A stretch of DNA of 64,000 nt from Fistularia commersonii (GCA_037954325.1 JBBMNZ010000027.1:5769001-5833000); one strand, 5' to 3'. Numbered from the stretch's first letter, positions 15,921 to 45,580 are shown. The notes: generated from the letters alone by a model not told the origin. Program-made: numbers and translations.

Positions 15921-16735
15921 CACCTTAGGGCTGCACCCTGTCTCCCCTGCTCTTCGTCCTCTACACTGATGAATGCAGGTCCACCCAACATGACTGCCAC
16001 CTGGTGAAGTTTGCCGACGACACTGTGCTCCTGTCCCTTTTGTCTGGTCCTTCACTCCCCCACGGTTCAGCACTACAGGACTTTCGCGCTCTGAAGCGAA
16101 GCCTCCAGCTTGAAGCTGAATGTGAGCAAGACTAAGAACATGGTCATCACGTTCTCCAGTAGGCAGAGGTAACTGGCAGAGGCGATCACCACCACCATAC
16201 AAGGGGAGCCAGTAGAAATGGTGAAAGAGTACAGATACCTGGGCACTGTCTTTGACAACCTCTTGAAGTTCTCCTCTAACATTGAGGAGATCATCAGGAA
16301 ATGTCACCGAAGGCAGTGTCTGCTCAGGAAACTAGGGCCATTTGAGGTTAGCTACCCAATCCTGATCATTTTCTATTATGCCTTCATTGCGAATGTAATG
16401 ACCTTCTTCGCCCGCTGGTTCCATTCCAGCACCCAACATGACAGGAATTGCCTGGAGTGCACCACCTTGGTCTGCTCCAAAATAATTGGCCAACCCGTCA
16501 GACCTCTCTCCTGCTTCCAAAACACTCAAATGTTAAAAACAGCCAAAGAGATCCTTGCAGATTGTTACCACATCTTACACCGGCCTTCGAGTGGCTCCCG
16601 TCTGGTTGCAGACTCCGCTCCCCAGCCTGCAAAATTCTATTCTATGATGTTCGCAATTTGATGCTGCTACCCCGCGTACCCCCACTTGCTTCTTTGGGAC
16701 AAATAGTTTTTGCTGATTCTGATTCTGATAGAAGA
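15921..16735 (+). mobile_element. 5'-truncated LINE, CR1/L2-like reverse transcriptase remnant
   Basis: Fragments read GCTLSPLLFVLYTDECRST and LVKFADDTVLL (the FADD box of reverse transcriptases), then VKEYRYLGTVFDN and LLRKLGPFEV from the region after the catalytic core. The frame is broken in several places. The end carries a short GATTCT repeat (16712-16730), as in L2-type 3' tails. It is a dead copy. Confidence 0.8.
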
Positions 16736-17404
16736 TAAGTTAAGGAAAGCCTTGCTGGTCAATATTTCCGAGATAATACAGAAACAGCTGCCGTACTGAC
16801 CAGGCCTGTTTGGTGTTTTTGTGGACAAATTGTATTTCAACCCGAGAATGACATGATGTAGACACTATTTACAAAGATGTTTTCTTAATTCTGAGAGATT
16901 TAATTTTTTAATTTAAATCCGCACCCGCCCCCACCCATTTTTTCTAGCCTGCACATTTGTTTGTACTCATATAATTCCAGATGACCCCTCAAACTGTTGT
17001 TATGATGCTGACAAACAGAGGAGTGAGATTACTGGAAAGCAGGATACAGATTGATTTTGTCATTTCCAGATTATCGTTGCCCTCAAAAATATGTAATACA
17101 TAATATCCACTGTGTAACTTTGGATATAACAAAGCAGAGAAAATGCTGAGAGATTAAAGTAAAGGGTATATTGATTGAAACAATTAACTTAATCATATAT
17201 TCGTAGTTTACCGATTTACTAAATATGTTTTAATGTCTCTCAGTATGTACAGTATAAAGCAAGTTTTTCGGACTGTATCTGACAGGTCAGTCAAAAAACA
17301 ATTTGATGGGTGTAGGGCAATGTATGCTTTCATGCATTTCATTAGGTGTTTCCTAAAAAAGGTTAGAAGTTGTGATTTATTTCAAAGAAACAAAAGAAAT
17401 ATGT
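16736..17404. other. No recognisable gene
   Basis: AT-rich spacer between the LINE remnant and the likely end of the rps6ka2 transcript. Nothing else is seen. Confidence 0.45.
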
Positions 17405-19206
17405 CACTCATTTCAATAACATTAATTTCCTTTAACTTTATTTACAAAACAATGGCATTCTAGCCAACAATGTCAATGATTGGCCAGATATAGACAGTAT
17501 TTACAGTCAGAGCAAGGGATGCACAACACAGAATAATATGTACAACTTCAGTATATACGCAAACATTTTATATATAAATATATTTACACTTGTACTGCTT
17601 TCGATAGCTGTACATGATGATATATACACAATCTCTTCTATTGCAGGTGTTTTTTCAATGCCGTATGTACAATATAAAGTAAAAATATTTACATAACTAC
17701 CTCCAACATGTGGTTGACCAGCACATTATACAATCAGCTCACTCATCGATGCATTGGTCCAGTCTGTCCTGAACGTTTCACAAGAGCGCAGTTCAAAACA
17801 GCTCATACAGTCTTTATGTCCGGCATTAATGCTATATATCATTATTGATTGGAAAGCATTTCACAGTGTAGTTGTACCTCTGACCATATACGTCGATAAT
17901 TTTCTTCTACTGGTAAATCGTATCACAAAAGGGTGCTACTCATATCCGCAAAGCACCCTGTTCAGTCCTACCTCGTTTTTATGATTGCACTATTTTTATT
18001 TAATTTTTCTTTACAGTCAGGATAGCAGCAATAGGAAGTATATACAATTCTCTGACACAGTGATCGTCCAACATTTTGGCTTTCAGACACTATCAACAAA
18101 CATAGCCTCATCACAGCAATTTAAACAGACACGCAACAATGAAAGCAAAGAAAGAAAGAAGCAAACATTAAATGCTTGTTTGATTATACAAAATAGTATA
18201 GACTGCGGGGGTTTGCTAAGGGTGTGGCATTATTAACCAGAGAGCCACATTGCGCGCTGTAGTTTGTCATGCCTCTCTGACCACTCTTAAGCCAAATATC
18301 AATTTCAACATGTTCTAAAGCTACACGAGCAAACTAGGTCAAACATGAATATCTCCCAAACCAGCTCTTGCATCTGATTAGGGAAGTAAGTCAGTGATAC
18401 ATCTAACAAGACATAAGCAATATATTTTGATCCAAAGCCTGCATTTGTGGAAGACAACAATACATACTTTACATTTACGAAGCATATTTGGGGCAATTAC
18501 ACTTTTATGGTGTCAGCTAAATTAGTCATTCCCTTTGGTAGGATATTTACATTTATCACATGCATGTCTGGAGACCATTTGACAAAAAACACGTAAAGAT
18601 TACTGACTCGTTCAGGTTTACTGTATATGAGTAAGTGTGGAAGACGTCTGAATGCTTGGCTCACCAGATCTCATGATGATGATGAACTTGTGTGTCCTAA
18701 ATACGTGCGATAGGGTGAACTCACATCATTTGGCATGTGTTTGTGGCACTGAAAACCTGGCTTGTTTGTCCATGTTTATCTGCAGGAGCTCTTAAATGTG
18801 TGGATAAAAGATGACGTTTTTTGTAAAGCATACGTCTCACGCCTCATAAATCTCATCAATATCCAAAAATTTAGTTTAGTTATCTGAGGTCAGCTGTACG
18901 TAAGACAGACTGCAGAGGGTACTGATAAATATGAGAAAACTGTTCTGATTTTCCAAATCACAGGAGCAAATGGACAGGTTATATTTAAAATTAGAACATA
19001 GATTTGCATAAGATTTTGAAATGTTATACTTTGAATAATCTTTCACATTGAATCAGTTATAGTCCTCTGTAGTTGTGACTTCCTGTAATTTTTCATTTCA
19101 GTCTAATACCGTTTTGTACTTCCTGAGAATTAGGATTATCCCTTATGCGGCTTTATTTTAAAAGTATTATTATTGTTACAAGTTTTATTTGAAATTGTTG
19201 AGTCTT
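17405..19206 (-). other. rps6ka2: Probable rps6ka2 3' untranslated region with polyadenylation signal
   Basis: Downstream of the stop there is no coding signal, and an AATAAA (minus strand, 17437-17442, context TTTTGTAAATAAAGTTAAAG) would end a 3' UTR of about 1.8 kb. The AT-rich, stop-filled character suits a UTR. This is inference from sequence context only; an earlier signal may be used. Confidence 0.45.
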
Positions 19207-35248
<16,042 letters not shown>

Positions 35249-35259
35249 GGCAACGTACA

Positions 35260-35870
35260 GAGGTGTAAATCTATCCCATTATGACGGACATGTCCCTACG
35301 AGGTTTGGGGTCCCGATGTGAAGCCCGCAAGACGCAGCTTTGTAATGGTGATCTATTTGTCCCGCAGGTCCTCCGCGGTGCCATCCCCGATGCGGTCACC
35401 GCTCTTTAGTTTCTTCATCCTTCACATTCGTCGCTCGGGTTCTCCGGTCTGGTTCCGCGCAGATCTGCTTTCACGTCCACCCTCCACTACCTCCACCTCC
35501 CCTCAGTTTCCCAGCTGCAGTGAAAGCCGGTAAACACGTAGTCGAGTTGTGACAGAGGCGTTAATCCACGCCAACGCGGCGGCTCTGGGATGCCGGGTGT
35601 GCAGCAGCAGCGGCGGCGGCGGCGGCGGCGGTAGCAACAGCAGCAGCAGCGGGCTGGCTCTTTGCTGCAGGGAGAGGTGATGACTATAAATCTGTTCCGC
35701 TGAATCAGGAGGTGTGCGTGTGCGTGCGTGTGATCACCCTTTTCACGTCCCTGACTGTGCATGCGTGTGTTCATCCCGGGTCGCCCCGACCCTCCACCCC
35801 TCCCTGTCTCCCTCCGCAGAACAAGGGGATTGTCACCAGTCACATTGTGTGATGGCCCTCTCCCTCCGGA
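35260..35870 (-). promoter_or_regulatory. rps6ka2: CpG-rich promoter / 5' UTR region of rps6ka2
   Basis: This stretch directly upstream of the rps6ka2 start codon has many CpG dinucleotides and higher GC than its surroundings, fitting a CpG-island promoter. It includes a CAG/CGG trinucleotide block at 35598-35652. No TATA box or transcription start could be fixed by eye. Open frames across it on both strands are low-complexity (poly-Cys/Arg) and are not called as genes. Confidence 0.55.
35598..35652. repeat. CAG / CGG trinucleotide repeats
   Basis: A run of CAG units, then about seven CGG units, then CAG units again, read on the plus strand. In rps6ka2 orientation it is GCT/GCC-rich and lies about 350 bp upstream of the start codon, in the promoter or 5' UTR. 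Confidence 0.85.
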
Positions 35871-37399
35871 CCCCTCCCTCCATCATTCTCCTACATCCAC
35901 CCTCCAAACACATACATACAGGAACAGCTGGCGAGGTCACATTGTGTAACCTTGTCTGTTTCCCTTCTGCCTCGCATGGCATCCAGTGACACATGCTGCA
36001 TGTGAAAATAGAGACAGAGAATCTGTGGAAAATAATGTGATGCAACATCGGAAGCCGATGTGATGGTGGGAATGGGGTGGAGGGCACGACAATCAATTTT
36101 AAAGTCAATTATAACAACCCGATGCAAGGACGGCAATCGCACAAAGTACAGCGTGATCTGGTTGATCACTGGGCTGTGAGTGTCTGTAGGTACATGGATC
36201 TGTCACATCAGCAGCTTTGCAAAACTGCAGTATTACATAACCAGAGAGAGAGCCAGAGAGAGAGAGGGATTTATCAGATGAAACAAGGGGTAAACCAGGA
36301 GTCCAGCTCTTCCTGGGTCAGTCACTCGCAGCCACCCTAGACTTTCTCCCCTCCCTATGTTTGAATCTGTGGTAAATGTACATGTTGAAAATTTTGCAGG
36401 GGTGCTTAACAGGGGTGAATCCTGGACAGGATTAAAAATGCGCATCATGTGATACTTTTGTTGCGTTTGAATTTGATTCCCATTTAAAATACAGCTGGAA
36501 CGTATTTAAATGTTGCTTTTATGGCTATGAAATTGCGATGAGACATATTTAGCCTGAGTTGTGTTGCAGGAGGAGCTTCAGGATTATGGATGGGTGTCTT
36601 TGTCCTGATAGGATTAAGCCTCAGTAAGGAGATCACAATATTAATATTCATACACACTAATGCAGGCAGATAGACAGAAATGCTGAACATAAACTTTAAT
36701 TTATATACTGAAATTAGACATTTGATTGCAGGAGTGCCTTCCAGCAAACTCTTTGTAGACTAGTCTCCGTCAGATAAATCAGAATTGTAAACATTTGTAC
36801 TTCATCAATACAACAAGTCACATAGCCCACAGATGATAGGGATCATCGAAATGATTTTCTTCTTTTTAACATAAGCTCTTTCTGAACAAAGTGAAATTAT
36901 CACAACCTGCCATTATCCTCTCATCTCACACTTGACTGATTTCAATGCACACGGAAGCAGCCCCAAACTAAACCACGTACACAGCTGCTGACACCTCTGT
37001 AAGAATCCAGGATGCATTCCGATGATCTTGGGTTAGTGAAATTACTCATTTAGTGACATTTTTGTGCATGTTTCGGGGGGATCATAGAGGAACATGACAG
37101 TGTAATCACATCCTCTGTAATTTGAGCAAAACTGCAGGGATTAAATTTTAAGACAGCACATACTAGAAACCCAAGGGCAATTATCGATTATACATACACA
37201 GTGATACAATGAATAATGGCTTGTTTACTTGGCAATCACTCATGGGATTAATGGAAAAAAGAAAAATGCAGATTGCAAAAAACCAGTGCAATGAATTAGC
37301 TTAAAACACTACAGTAATGGGCCTTCAAAGTTGTCTCCACTACATGTTGCATTATCTGCAGCCAGCTCTTGAACAGTTATTGGCCTTTTTTGCAGATGT

Positions 37400-37485
<86 letters not shown>

Positions 37486-37701
37486 GCCTGTCTGAAATTA
37501 ATTGACATCAAGCTACAAGGAAAATATGAGTGTAAGGATGTGACAGTATGATGAAAGACACAGTTCCATTGTTGTAATACAGTAGCACACAAGTAGAAAA
37601 CGCTGATTGGTGATTGGTCAAAAGCTGATTTTTCAAGTATCAAACAGGTTTTAATTTACTTTTCAAGTTGTCCAATCTGATCATGATTTTTTAAAGTGAC
37701 A
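35871..37701. other. rnaset2-rps6ka2 intergenic spacer
   Basis: About 1.8 kb between the rps6ka2 promoter and the rnaset2 poly(A) signal. It holds a CA microsatellite (37401-37481) and a small GA-rich patch near 36.25 kb, but no supported gene. Confidence 0.55.
37401..37481. repeat. (AC)n microsatellite
   Basis: About 40 uninterrupted AC units in the spacer between rnaset2 and rps6ka2. Confidence 0.98.
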
Positions 37702-37707
37702 TTTATT
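37702..37707 (-). terminator. rnaset2: Polyadenylation signal of rnaset2
   Basis: AATAAA on the minus strand, about 172 nt after the rnaset2 stop codon. Assigned by position only. Confidence 0.5.
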
Positions 37708-37878
37708 ATTAATGAGAATGGAGGTAAATTAATTACAAAGTCAGCGTAAATTTGAAAAAATGAAAAGTGCATTTGTAATGTGAATAGTGATGTTGTAGAA
37801 AAGTAAACAAAAATGCCCTGTGTGACACGAGAACACACACACTGGGTTCTCAAGAGCTGTTGCATTTCCATGTGTGCT

Positions 37879-38052
37879 TCAAGAGAGAGGTGGGTAGTAC
37901 ACTGGTACATCATGGTCACAGACTTTGAACCCAGATTCCTTTTGAACAGAGGGAATGTCCATGTCTGGTGTGATTTCCTTCTCACAATCCAAGAGGGTGA
38001 GGTCAGAGTTGAAACAGATCTCAAGCTGACCCAAAGTCTGGACATCAGTGTT
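37879..38052 (-). CDS. rnaset2: rnaset2 last coding exon
   Basis: Encodes 57 residues, from NTDVQTLGQLEIC to VYYPPLS and TGA. The cysteines in LEIC, LDC and KVC match the disulfide-forming positions of the family. The tail is shorter than in human, which continues with a lysine-rich end. Confidence 0.92.
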   Translation of the reverse strand, partial: NTDVQTLGQLEICFNSDLTLLDCEKEITPDMDIPSVQKESGFKVCDHDVPVYYPPLS

Positions 38053-41000
38053 CTAGAAAACATAAAAATTTTGAACCTCAATGAAACATTGCCAGACATA
38101 ACTGGCAAAACATATAACAGTACCCCAATACTTGTGAAACTGAACAACTCATACCCTTGATGTAAAGGCACATTGGATCTTTAGCTTTACACCATAGAAG
38201 TTCTCCAGGACTCCTTCAATGTGTGAAAACTGTGAAAGACACATTAGCAGATAACATCAGTGGTTTTAGGGCACTTTCAGGCTTTTCGCAGGTTTTTTTA
38301 TTACAATGTTAAAATAATCAGTTGTTGTCCAAGGTGTTTTTTTTAATATTGATATCAATATCGATACCCAGATGGACACTAGTTTAAGCAAATCTAGCAC
38401 CAGTTCTTTTCTTTCTTACTTAAATTCAAAGGGAGGTATAAAAAAATGTGACATCAATGAGTTTGCTGTGGTGGTTCAAACCTGGTGATACAGTATGTGA
38501 ACCACTGGCAACTTCCACAGAGGCAGCAGTATTGCTGTAAAATATTTTTGGGCTTTTATCATGGTTTGCTTGTTTGTGCAGAATTAGTAATGACCCCCCC
38601 CCCCCTCTAAATCACAAAAAAGATGGCTATTATCACCTGATGATCAGTGTAATTTTTATAGTCCAGTTTTTTAAATATAGCCACTTAACCATACTTACCA
38701 TATTCAAATGACTTAAGAGTAGCAAACATTTGATTGTGAGGCTATAATTGATATCTGTTTCAAAAAAATCTCTAATGCAAATGATAGAAAAAATGACCTA
38801 CATTGTAAAGGTCCTGTGATGGGGTGATATTGAACTTCATCAGGATGCTACAGTAACAAAAGCAGAAGTTTTCATTTAAACCTCTAAAATAATGTATACT
38901 TTTATCTGGACTAATTAAAACAAGAAAATAATTGTGTAAAAAATATTAATGGAAAACATGCTTGGGGTTGACAGTATGAGGAAAGTTGTGTTTCTGCTGG
39001 GTACCTGTTGAGGTCAATTTTATGATACAGTTCCAATGCCTGACTGAAGTATTTATGTTGAGTATTTAGCAAAGATGATATGGCTGCACATGTACCATGT
39101 CTGCTCCACTCATGTTTCCTGTTAAAAAGACAAACAACAATCAGTTCCTTTTACAATTACCATCTTAACTTGCTTCTTGATGCCACCCCTCCCAAAAAGC
39201 CCACATTCCTCTGACGTGCCAACTTTTTGAAGCCAGTTGAAAATCAGCATCTGTGCTTGAGGCAGATGACCTTTTAATGAAAGTACTGAAGTGACAAACA
39301 GATATGATAAGTCAACATTCTGAAAATATAGTGTTGAGCAGTTTGATGCCAGAGGGTTCTAATCCTGAAATTTTGTTCAGGTTTATAATACAATATATCA
39401 TCATATAAATGACAGAAAAGCATGAAAGGTTAGCTGTGCTTCTCATCAAGCCTTGAGGATATTAGTACAGAGTTGAATTCATTCTTTTTTTCAGTAGATG
39501 ATGTGGAATTTAAGGAGTGGGGCTTAAAGTGATGAGCTGGAATTATAATCTAGCAAGTGGAAACTATGACTGACTGATAAAATACCAAAAAATAGTTGAT
39601 GAAGGTTTCAGCAAGTCAGGCCAGCTCTTGTGCATGTCCGGGAGAAGGTCCTGAAATACACAAAAAATATTGTATCCATTATCCAGGATATGTGGCAGCT
39701 GAAGGTGTCCTAATGTTTTTCCTTTTTATATGAACAACTTTGAAGTACGGTAATCAGCATAAACTGTTGTCTGTTTAAATTTCCAAAGAAGTTAAAAAAA
39801 TGACTAGTGTACCACTAACACAATCACAATTAAAACAGTTTTTAAGCATTTAACACCCACTTACAAAGAAAAACAGTTAATGGACAATGTTTTACCTCTA
39901 TTTCAGAAGAGTTGAAATGCCATGATGAATTACAATAACTTCCCTTATCTGGCCTGTAAAAAGAAACACAATCACCACACTATTAGAAGCCTCATTCAAC
40001 ATTTTTTAACTCACAGTGGAGAATACAAACCCAAAACATTAAAAAAATGAATTATCTAGTTGTATTTTATCTGTCTCCTTTTTTTAAATTAGTAGCAAAC
40101 ACTGAGATACCTCTGCAGTACCTGGTAAATAGGTCATACACATGTCATGAATAATTTGTCTCTGACACACACACTTACCAGAGTCCATGAAGTGTCCAGT
40201 AGCTCAAGTTAGCATGACAGTGTGACATCTGTAATTCAATTGCAAGAAATCATTTTAACTTAATTTGAACAGAATAGTCACAACACTAAATGTATGACAC
40301 ATGTACCCCGGCTAATAGGTTTATGAAGTAGTTAGTGTCTTTATATTAAAAACACCAACTCTATCTGTGCTGTATGTATCTGCTTACTAGATGAGTGCTT
40401 GACTTAGGTGTTTAAATGTTCATGTGTTTAGAGAAAAGACAAATGCATGCACACACACACACTAAATTATATCAATGCAACTGTGCTTTGCATACAATGA
40501 GATGTAAATGGTCTCTTTTTTACAAAGTTCTACATTCCTGTTTTGTATCCAGAGATCTGCTATGTTAGATCTAGATAGATAAAAAGGAACTGTGCTACTT
40601 TCAATGTATTGATATTCACTACAAACAAAGAAAACAACAACTGAGCGGTTTCTTGTAGTATAAAAGACAGGCTTATTCATGTTGGAATGATGTGCAAAAT
40701 GTAGAATAGAAAATTTGCAAATCCTTTTTTACAAAACAAAACCTCTGTAAAGAAAAACAACTAGATATCTGTGGAGATTGTGGACTCGTACATGTACATT
40801 GAGGTCCACATCAACAACAAACTGGACTGGTCACACAACACTGATGCACTCTACAGGAACGGTCAGAGCAGGATGTTCTTCCTGAGGAGACTGAGGTCGT
40901 TTGGCGTCTGTAGCAGGCCCCTCAAGACCTTCTACCAGTCTATGGTAGATAGCGCCCTGCTCTTCGGTATAGTGTGCTGGTTGTTGTTGCTGCTGCTGCT

Positions 41001-41974
41001 GTTGCTGTTTATTTATTTGTGGATGTCTTGCTATCTACTGTCCCTCTATTTATATTCATATTCATTTTTACTTTTTTTGACACTCTAACTGTTACGCTGC
41101 TGTGACAAAGGAATTTCCCATATGGGGATCAATAAAATTTTGTCTTATCTTAGTCATTCTGAGATTGTTTGCTGCAAGAATATTTGAGACTGCAAGAACA
41201 GGCAGGTTAAGGAATGGAATATCCCAGATCACGTGACTGGACCAATTCACAGGATTGTGGGGCAAATTTGAAGGTCAATAGGCGAATTAAGAATCTGTTA
41301 TTACACAACAGACAACAAAATGGCCAGTTTTATTGTAGGTATTTAAAGCAAACATTTACCAAAATCACCAAATTCTATCTTTTTCTGCTATGGAGGACCT
41401 TGTGGTTTGTGTTTTTCATGAAAAGGGGTAGTTGAAAGGCACAAAGGAAGGGGTTGGAGAGTGTTTGTATTCTTGTAGTATTTCTGCAATGTTGCCTAAT
41501 GAAACTCAAGTGCATAGTCTCATGACTCAAATCACTTGACTTGTAGGAGTTTAGAGGTCAATACAATTCTGAGACTGTCTGAGGAAAGAATACCATTATA
41601 TCAAAAGCATAAATAGAGGTCAGACAGTGCTATTAATTGATGATACCTTGGATATTACCCATAGTAATTGGCAATTACTATAATTTTTCACACATATAAG
41701 GTAAACCATGAAGAAAAGGGAGAAATAAACTCACACTACAGAAAGTATTTGGCCAGTGGTGGGTCAGGATCAATTTGGTCCATGAGTGCCTGAAACATAA
41801 ACACATACACATCTGATCAACTGAGAAATTCTGATGGCAGAAGGCTGCATTGTGAATGAAACCATCAACACTTGAATTCACTAGGAGATGTTTCTGTACT
41901 TACGGAGGGGAAATTAAAAAAGCAGACGACAGGGTTGCTGCCAGGCAGAGCAGCAGAGAATGACCAAGGTTCAT
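37879..41974 (-). CDS. rnaset2: Ribonuclease T2 (complete, 9 coding exons)
   Basis: An acid endoribonuclease of the secretory/lysosomal route that cleaves single-stranded RNA through a 2',3'-cyclic phosphate. Exons on the minus strand: 41904-41974, 41735-41789, 40179-40228, 39896-39953, 39586-39650, 39005-39118, 38802-38847, 38155-38229, 37879-38052. They sum to 708 bp with consistent phase, giving 235 residues (human is 256). Both family motifs are intact: CAS I as WTLHGLW and CAS II as KHEWSRHGTC, each with its histidine. The protein starts with a signal peptide and ends CDHDVPVYYPPLS. Sequons at NSSW, NSSE and NITP suggest N-glycosylation. It lies upstream of rps6ka2 in the same orientation, as at human 6q27. 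The minus-strand AATAAA at 37702-37707 is a likely poly(A) signal. Confidence 0.95.
39005..39118 (-). CDS. rnaset2: rnaset2 exon 6: CAS II active-site motif
   Basis: Encodes KHEWSRHGTCAA and the following helix up to KIDLN. The E and H of HEWxxHGTC form the second catalytic segment. In human the motif is HEWEKHGTC, so the acidic/basic pair after W is changed to S-R while the catalytic residues stay. Confidence 0.92.
40179..40228 (-). CDS. rnaset2: rnaset2 exon 3: CAS I active-site motif
   Basis: This 50-bp exon encodes SHCHANLSYWTLHGL, with the final W codon split TG|G across the intron. WTLHGLW is the first conserved active-site segment of RNase T2 enzymes and its histidine is catalytic. 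The exon is easy to miss because it is short. Confidence 0.92.
40765..41158 (+). mobile_element. LINE 3' fragment, L2/Rex1-like
   Basis: The open part reads VEIVDSYMYIEVHINNKLDW, then FFLRRLRSFGVCSRPLKTFY, the conserved region after the reverse transcriptase core in fish CR1/L2-group elements. It is followed by the tail GGAATTTCCC then GGGGATCAATAAAATTTTG. It is 5'-truncated and lies antisense in rnaset2 intron 2. Confidence 0.75.
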
Positions 41975-41979
41975 GGCAG
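41904..41979 (-). CDS. rnaset2: rnaset2 first coding exon: signal peptide
   Basis: Encodes MNLGHSLLLCLAATLSSA and a few more residues up to a GTAAGT donor: a short N region, a Leu-rich core and small residues, which is a normal signal peptide. A pyrimidine tract followed by TTTTGAG just before CTGCCATG suggests a 3' splice site 5 nt upstream of the ATG (coding part 41904-41974), so the 5' UTR would be mostly in an upstream exon. Confidence 0.85.
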
Positions 41980-42214
41980 CTCAAAAGAAAGAAATTTTTT
42001 TGTCCAATAACTTCTTTTATCCCAAACAGGCACCAGTTCTTATGACACACACACAAACACACACACGTTAAATTTTGCATTTACACAAAACCAGTTAAGT
42101 TTACAGACTGTTTTGATTTTGAGCCAAATTTGACATTTGACCGCAGAAAAGCAAATGTGTCTGAAATAATTAATAACGATTATAAAGATCATCATTGTAA
42201 ATTACTGAAATTAC

Positions 42215-42835
42215 TGATACAGGGAGTGGAGATCAAGAAGCTGGAGGATTTCAGGTCCTTGGGGTCAACAGTCCAGAGCAATGGAGTGTAGAAAAGTGGT
42301 GAAGAGACGGGTCCAAGCAGGTTGGAATGGGTGGAGAAAAGTGTCAGGGGTACTATGTGATAGAAGACTATCGGTCAGAATGAAAGGAAAGGTGTACAAG
42401 ACAGTGGTGAGACCAGGGATGCTGTATGGACTAGAAACTGTTACAATGATGAAAAGAAAGGAGGCAGAACTAGAGGTTATAGAGATGAAGATGTTGAGGT
42501 TCTCTTTGGAAGTGACCAGGATGGAATCTATCAGAGGAACAGCACATGTTAGATGTTTTGGAGAGAAGGTAAGAGTAGCCAGACTGAGATGGTTCGGTCA
42601 TCTACAAAGCAGGGATAGTGAGTATATCGGTAGACGGATGCTGGAATTGGAGCTGCTGGGCAAGAGGTTTCGAGGCAGACCAAAGAGAAGATTTATGGAC
42701 GTAGTGAGAGAGGATATGAAGGTAGTTGGTGTGAGAGAGGAGGATACAGAGAATAGGGTTAGATGGAGAAAGTTGAATCGCTGTGGCGACCCCTGAAGGG
42801 CAAAGCCGAGAGAAGAAGAATCGATTGGACAATAC
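42215..42835 (+). mobile_element. RTE-clade LINE 3' fragment with intact 171-codon frame
   Basis: The open frame 42281-42796 encodes the C-terminal part of an RTE-type polyprotein: KVYKTVVRPGMLYGLETV, RLRWFGHLQSRD, RGRPKRRFMDVVREDMK and RWRKLNRCGDP at the end. It is truncated before the catalytic core, so it is not autonomous. At least three other pieces of the same family are in the window (about 0.5, 20.3 and 51.8 kb). It sits antisense in the rnaset2 5' intron. Confidence 0.85.
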
Positions 42836-42879
42836 TCATTAGGCTAATGGTTCTGCTTGATGTAAACTGTGCAATATTT

Positions 42880-43150
42880 CATAACAGCTACATGTACAAT
42901 ATTTTTTTTATACTCTTGTGCACTCCTTATCTTTCAATTGTTACGTAAGACACTTAATAGTTTTCACTTGTTACTTGAGATACTTTATAGGTTATTTGTA
43001 TTTTTTTTATACTCCCTTTTTCTCTTTTTTTTTTTTTTACTGTTTATACAATTTTCTACTATTATTTATAATTGTTATATTTTTCTTGTAACTCTGGCAC
43101 AACAATTTCATTCGGGATAAATAAAGTTGTTCTTGTTCTTATTATTCTTA
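42880..43150 (+). mobile_element. LINE 3' UTR/tail directly behind the RTE copy
   Basis: A T-rich 3' UTR-like stretch ends AACTCTGGCACAACAATTTC and then GGGATAAATAAAG with a GTTCTT repeat, the style of an L2/Rex1 tail. It is probably a separate insertion. Confidence 0.55.
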
Positions 43151-43559
43151 AACTAATATTAACATGTGCTCTTCGTAGTGTGTCAAGGCTTTGACAGTGC
43201 AAACGTGACCAAAAATAGCCCGGAAACAGTGCACAGTGCTTGAGATCACTGTGAGAATTACTGTGAGATCACAATGAAAATTACAGCTTTGCCAGTCGGT
43301 CACTACTTAATGCCCTCCTCAACAGAGGTTTAGAGGACAACACTGAAAAAGTCAGACAAAGGAACTTGCACTTTGCACCCGATGTCGTTGAGATGAAAAC
43401 ACAAAAGAAAGACACAGCGGATAGATAGACTGAGATGAGGAAATGACCCTAAAATCATTCAATTTATCTTAGTTAACAGTTAAGTAAATCTGCCAACTTC
43501 TTCAATAAACACACCAAACGCGAGAAACGTTTACACTCAAATAGCGTAAATAAAACTCA

Positions 43560-44060
43560 CACTGAACTCACCAAATGGAAGTTGTGTTACAAAAACAATT
43601 CGAAAAAACCTTTTCGATCACCCCACTATTTCTTCCGAGAGTCGGTTGTTAATCCATTGAGCATTAAATCAGCTGTGAGCGACACCGTTGTTTACAGTTA
43701 TCCGACACCGCTTCACTTCCTGTTTTTCATCCAGTCGTAAGATTTGTAGGTCGTCACGTGATAGGAGCCCGCTGCTCTCGTTCTGTCTTAGACCACCATT
43801 TGTGACACCCTTGTAACCTACCTATCTTACCGTTTACCAGTTTCATGATACAGCGGGTCAATTACAGGAAATTGTCAGTTTCGCCTTAAATGTGAGCAGC
43901 ATTTAACAGTGTAGCGACTTCGGCATAAAAACTACAAGCTGTCACTCACCGGCCCCTCACTGGACAGCAGGCTGCGTTGTGGTTATCGGGAGAGGGGTCG
44001 ATGTAGGTGAGGAGCGGGAAGTGAGCAGGGGGATGGTGTGGAACACAGCGTCGAGTACAG
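43560..44060 (-). promoter_or_regulatory. rnaset2: rnaset2 promoter and candidate noncoding first exons
   Basis: A CpG-containing, TATA-less stretch upstream of rnaset2. Two minus-strand GTGAGT donors (exon edges 43572 and 43950) could end alternative noncoding first exons that splice to the acceptor at 41979. An ETS-like GGAAGTG lies near 43715-43721 and a CLEAR-like E-box at 43753-43762. Start sites are not determined. Confidence 0.5.
43753..43762. promoter_or_regulatory. CLEAR-like E-box (TFEB/TFE3/MITF site)
   Basis: GTCACGTGAT matches 9 of 10 bases of the CLEAR consensus GTCACGTGAC, which drives lysosomal genes. It is about 180 bp upstream of one candidate first-exon donor of rnaset2, a lysosomal RNase. 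Binding is inference. Confidence 0.55.

Positions 44061-45580
<1,520 letters not shown>

Noticed and set aside
35487..35843. 118-codon minus-strand open frame upstream of rps6ka2
   Set aside because: Poly-Cys/Arg from trinucleotide repeats in a CpG-rich promoter; not in frame with the RSK start and not needed for the protein.
37813..38160. 115-codon plus-strand open frame
   Set aside because: It is antisense to the last two rnaset2 exons and the intron between them, whose minus-strand coding is clear from family motifs and splice phase.
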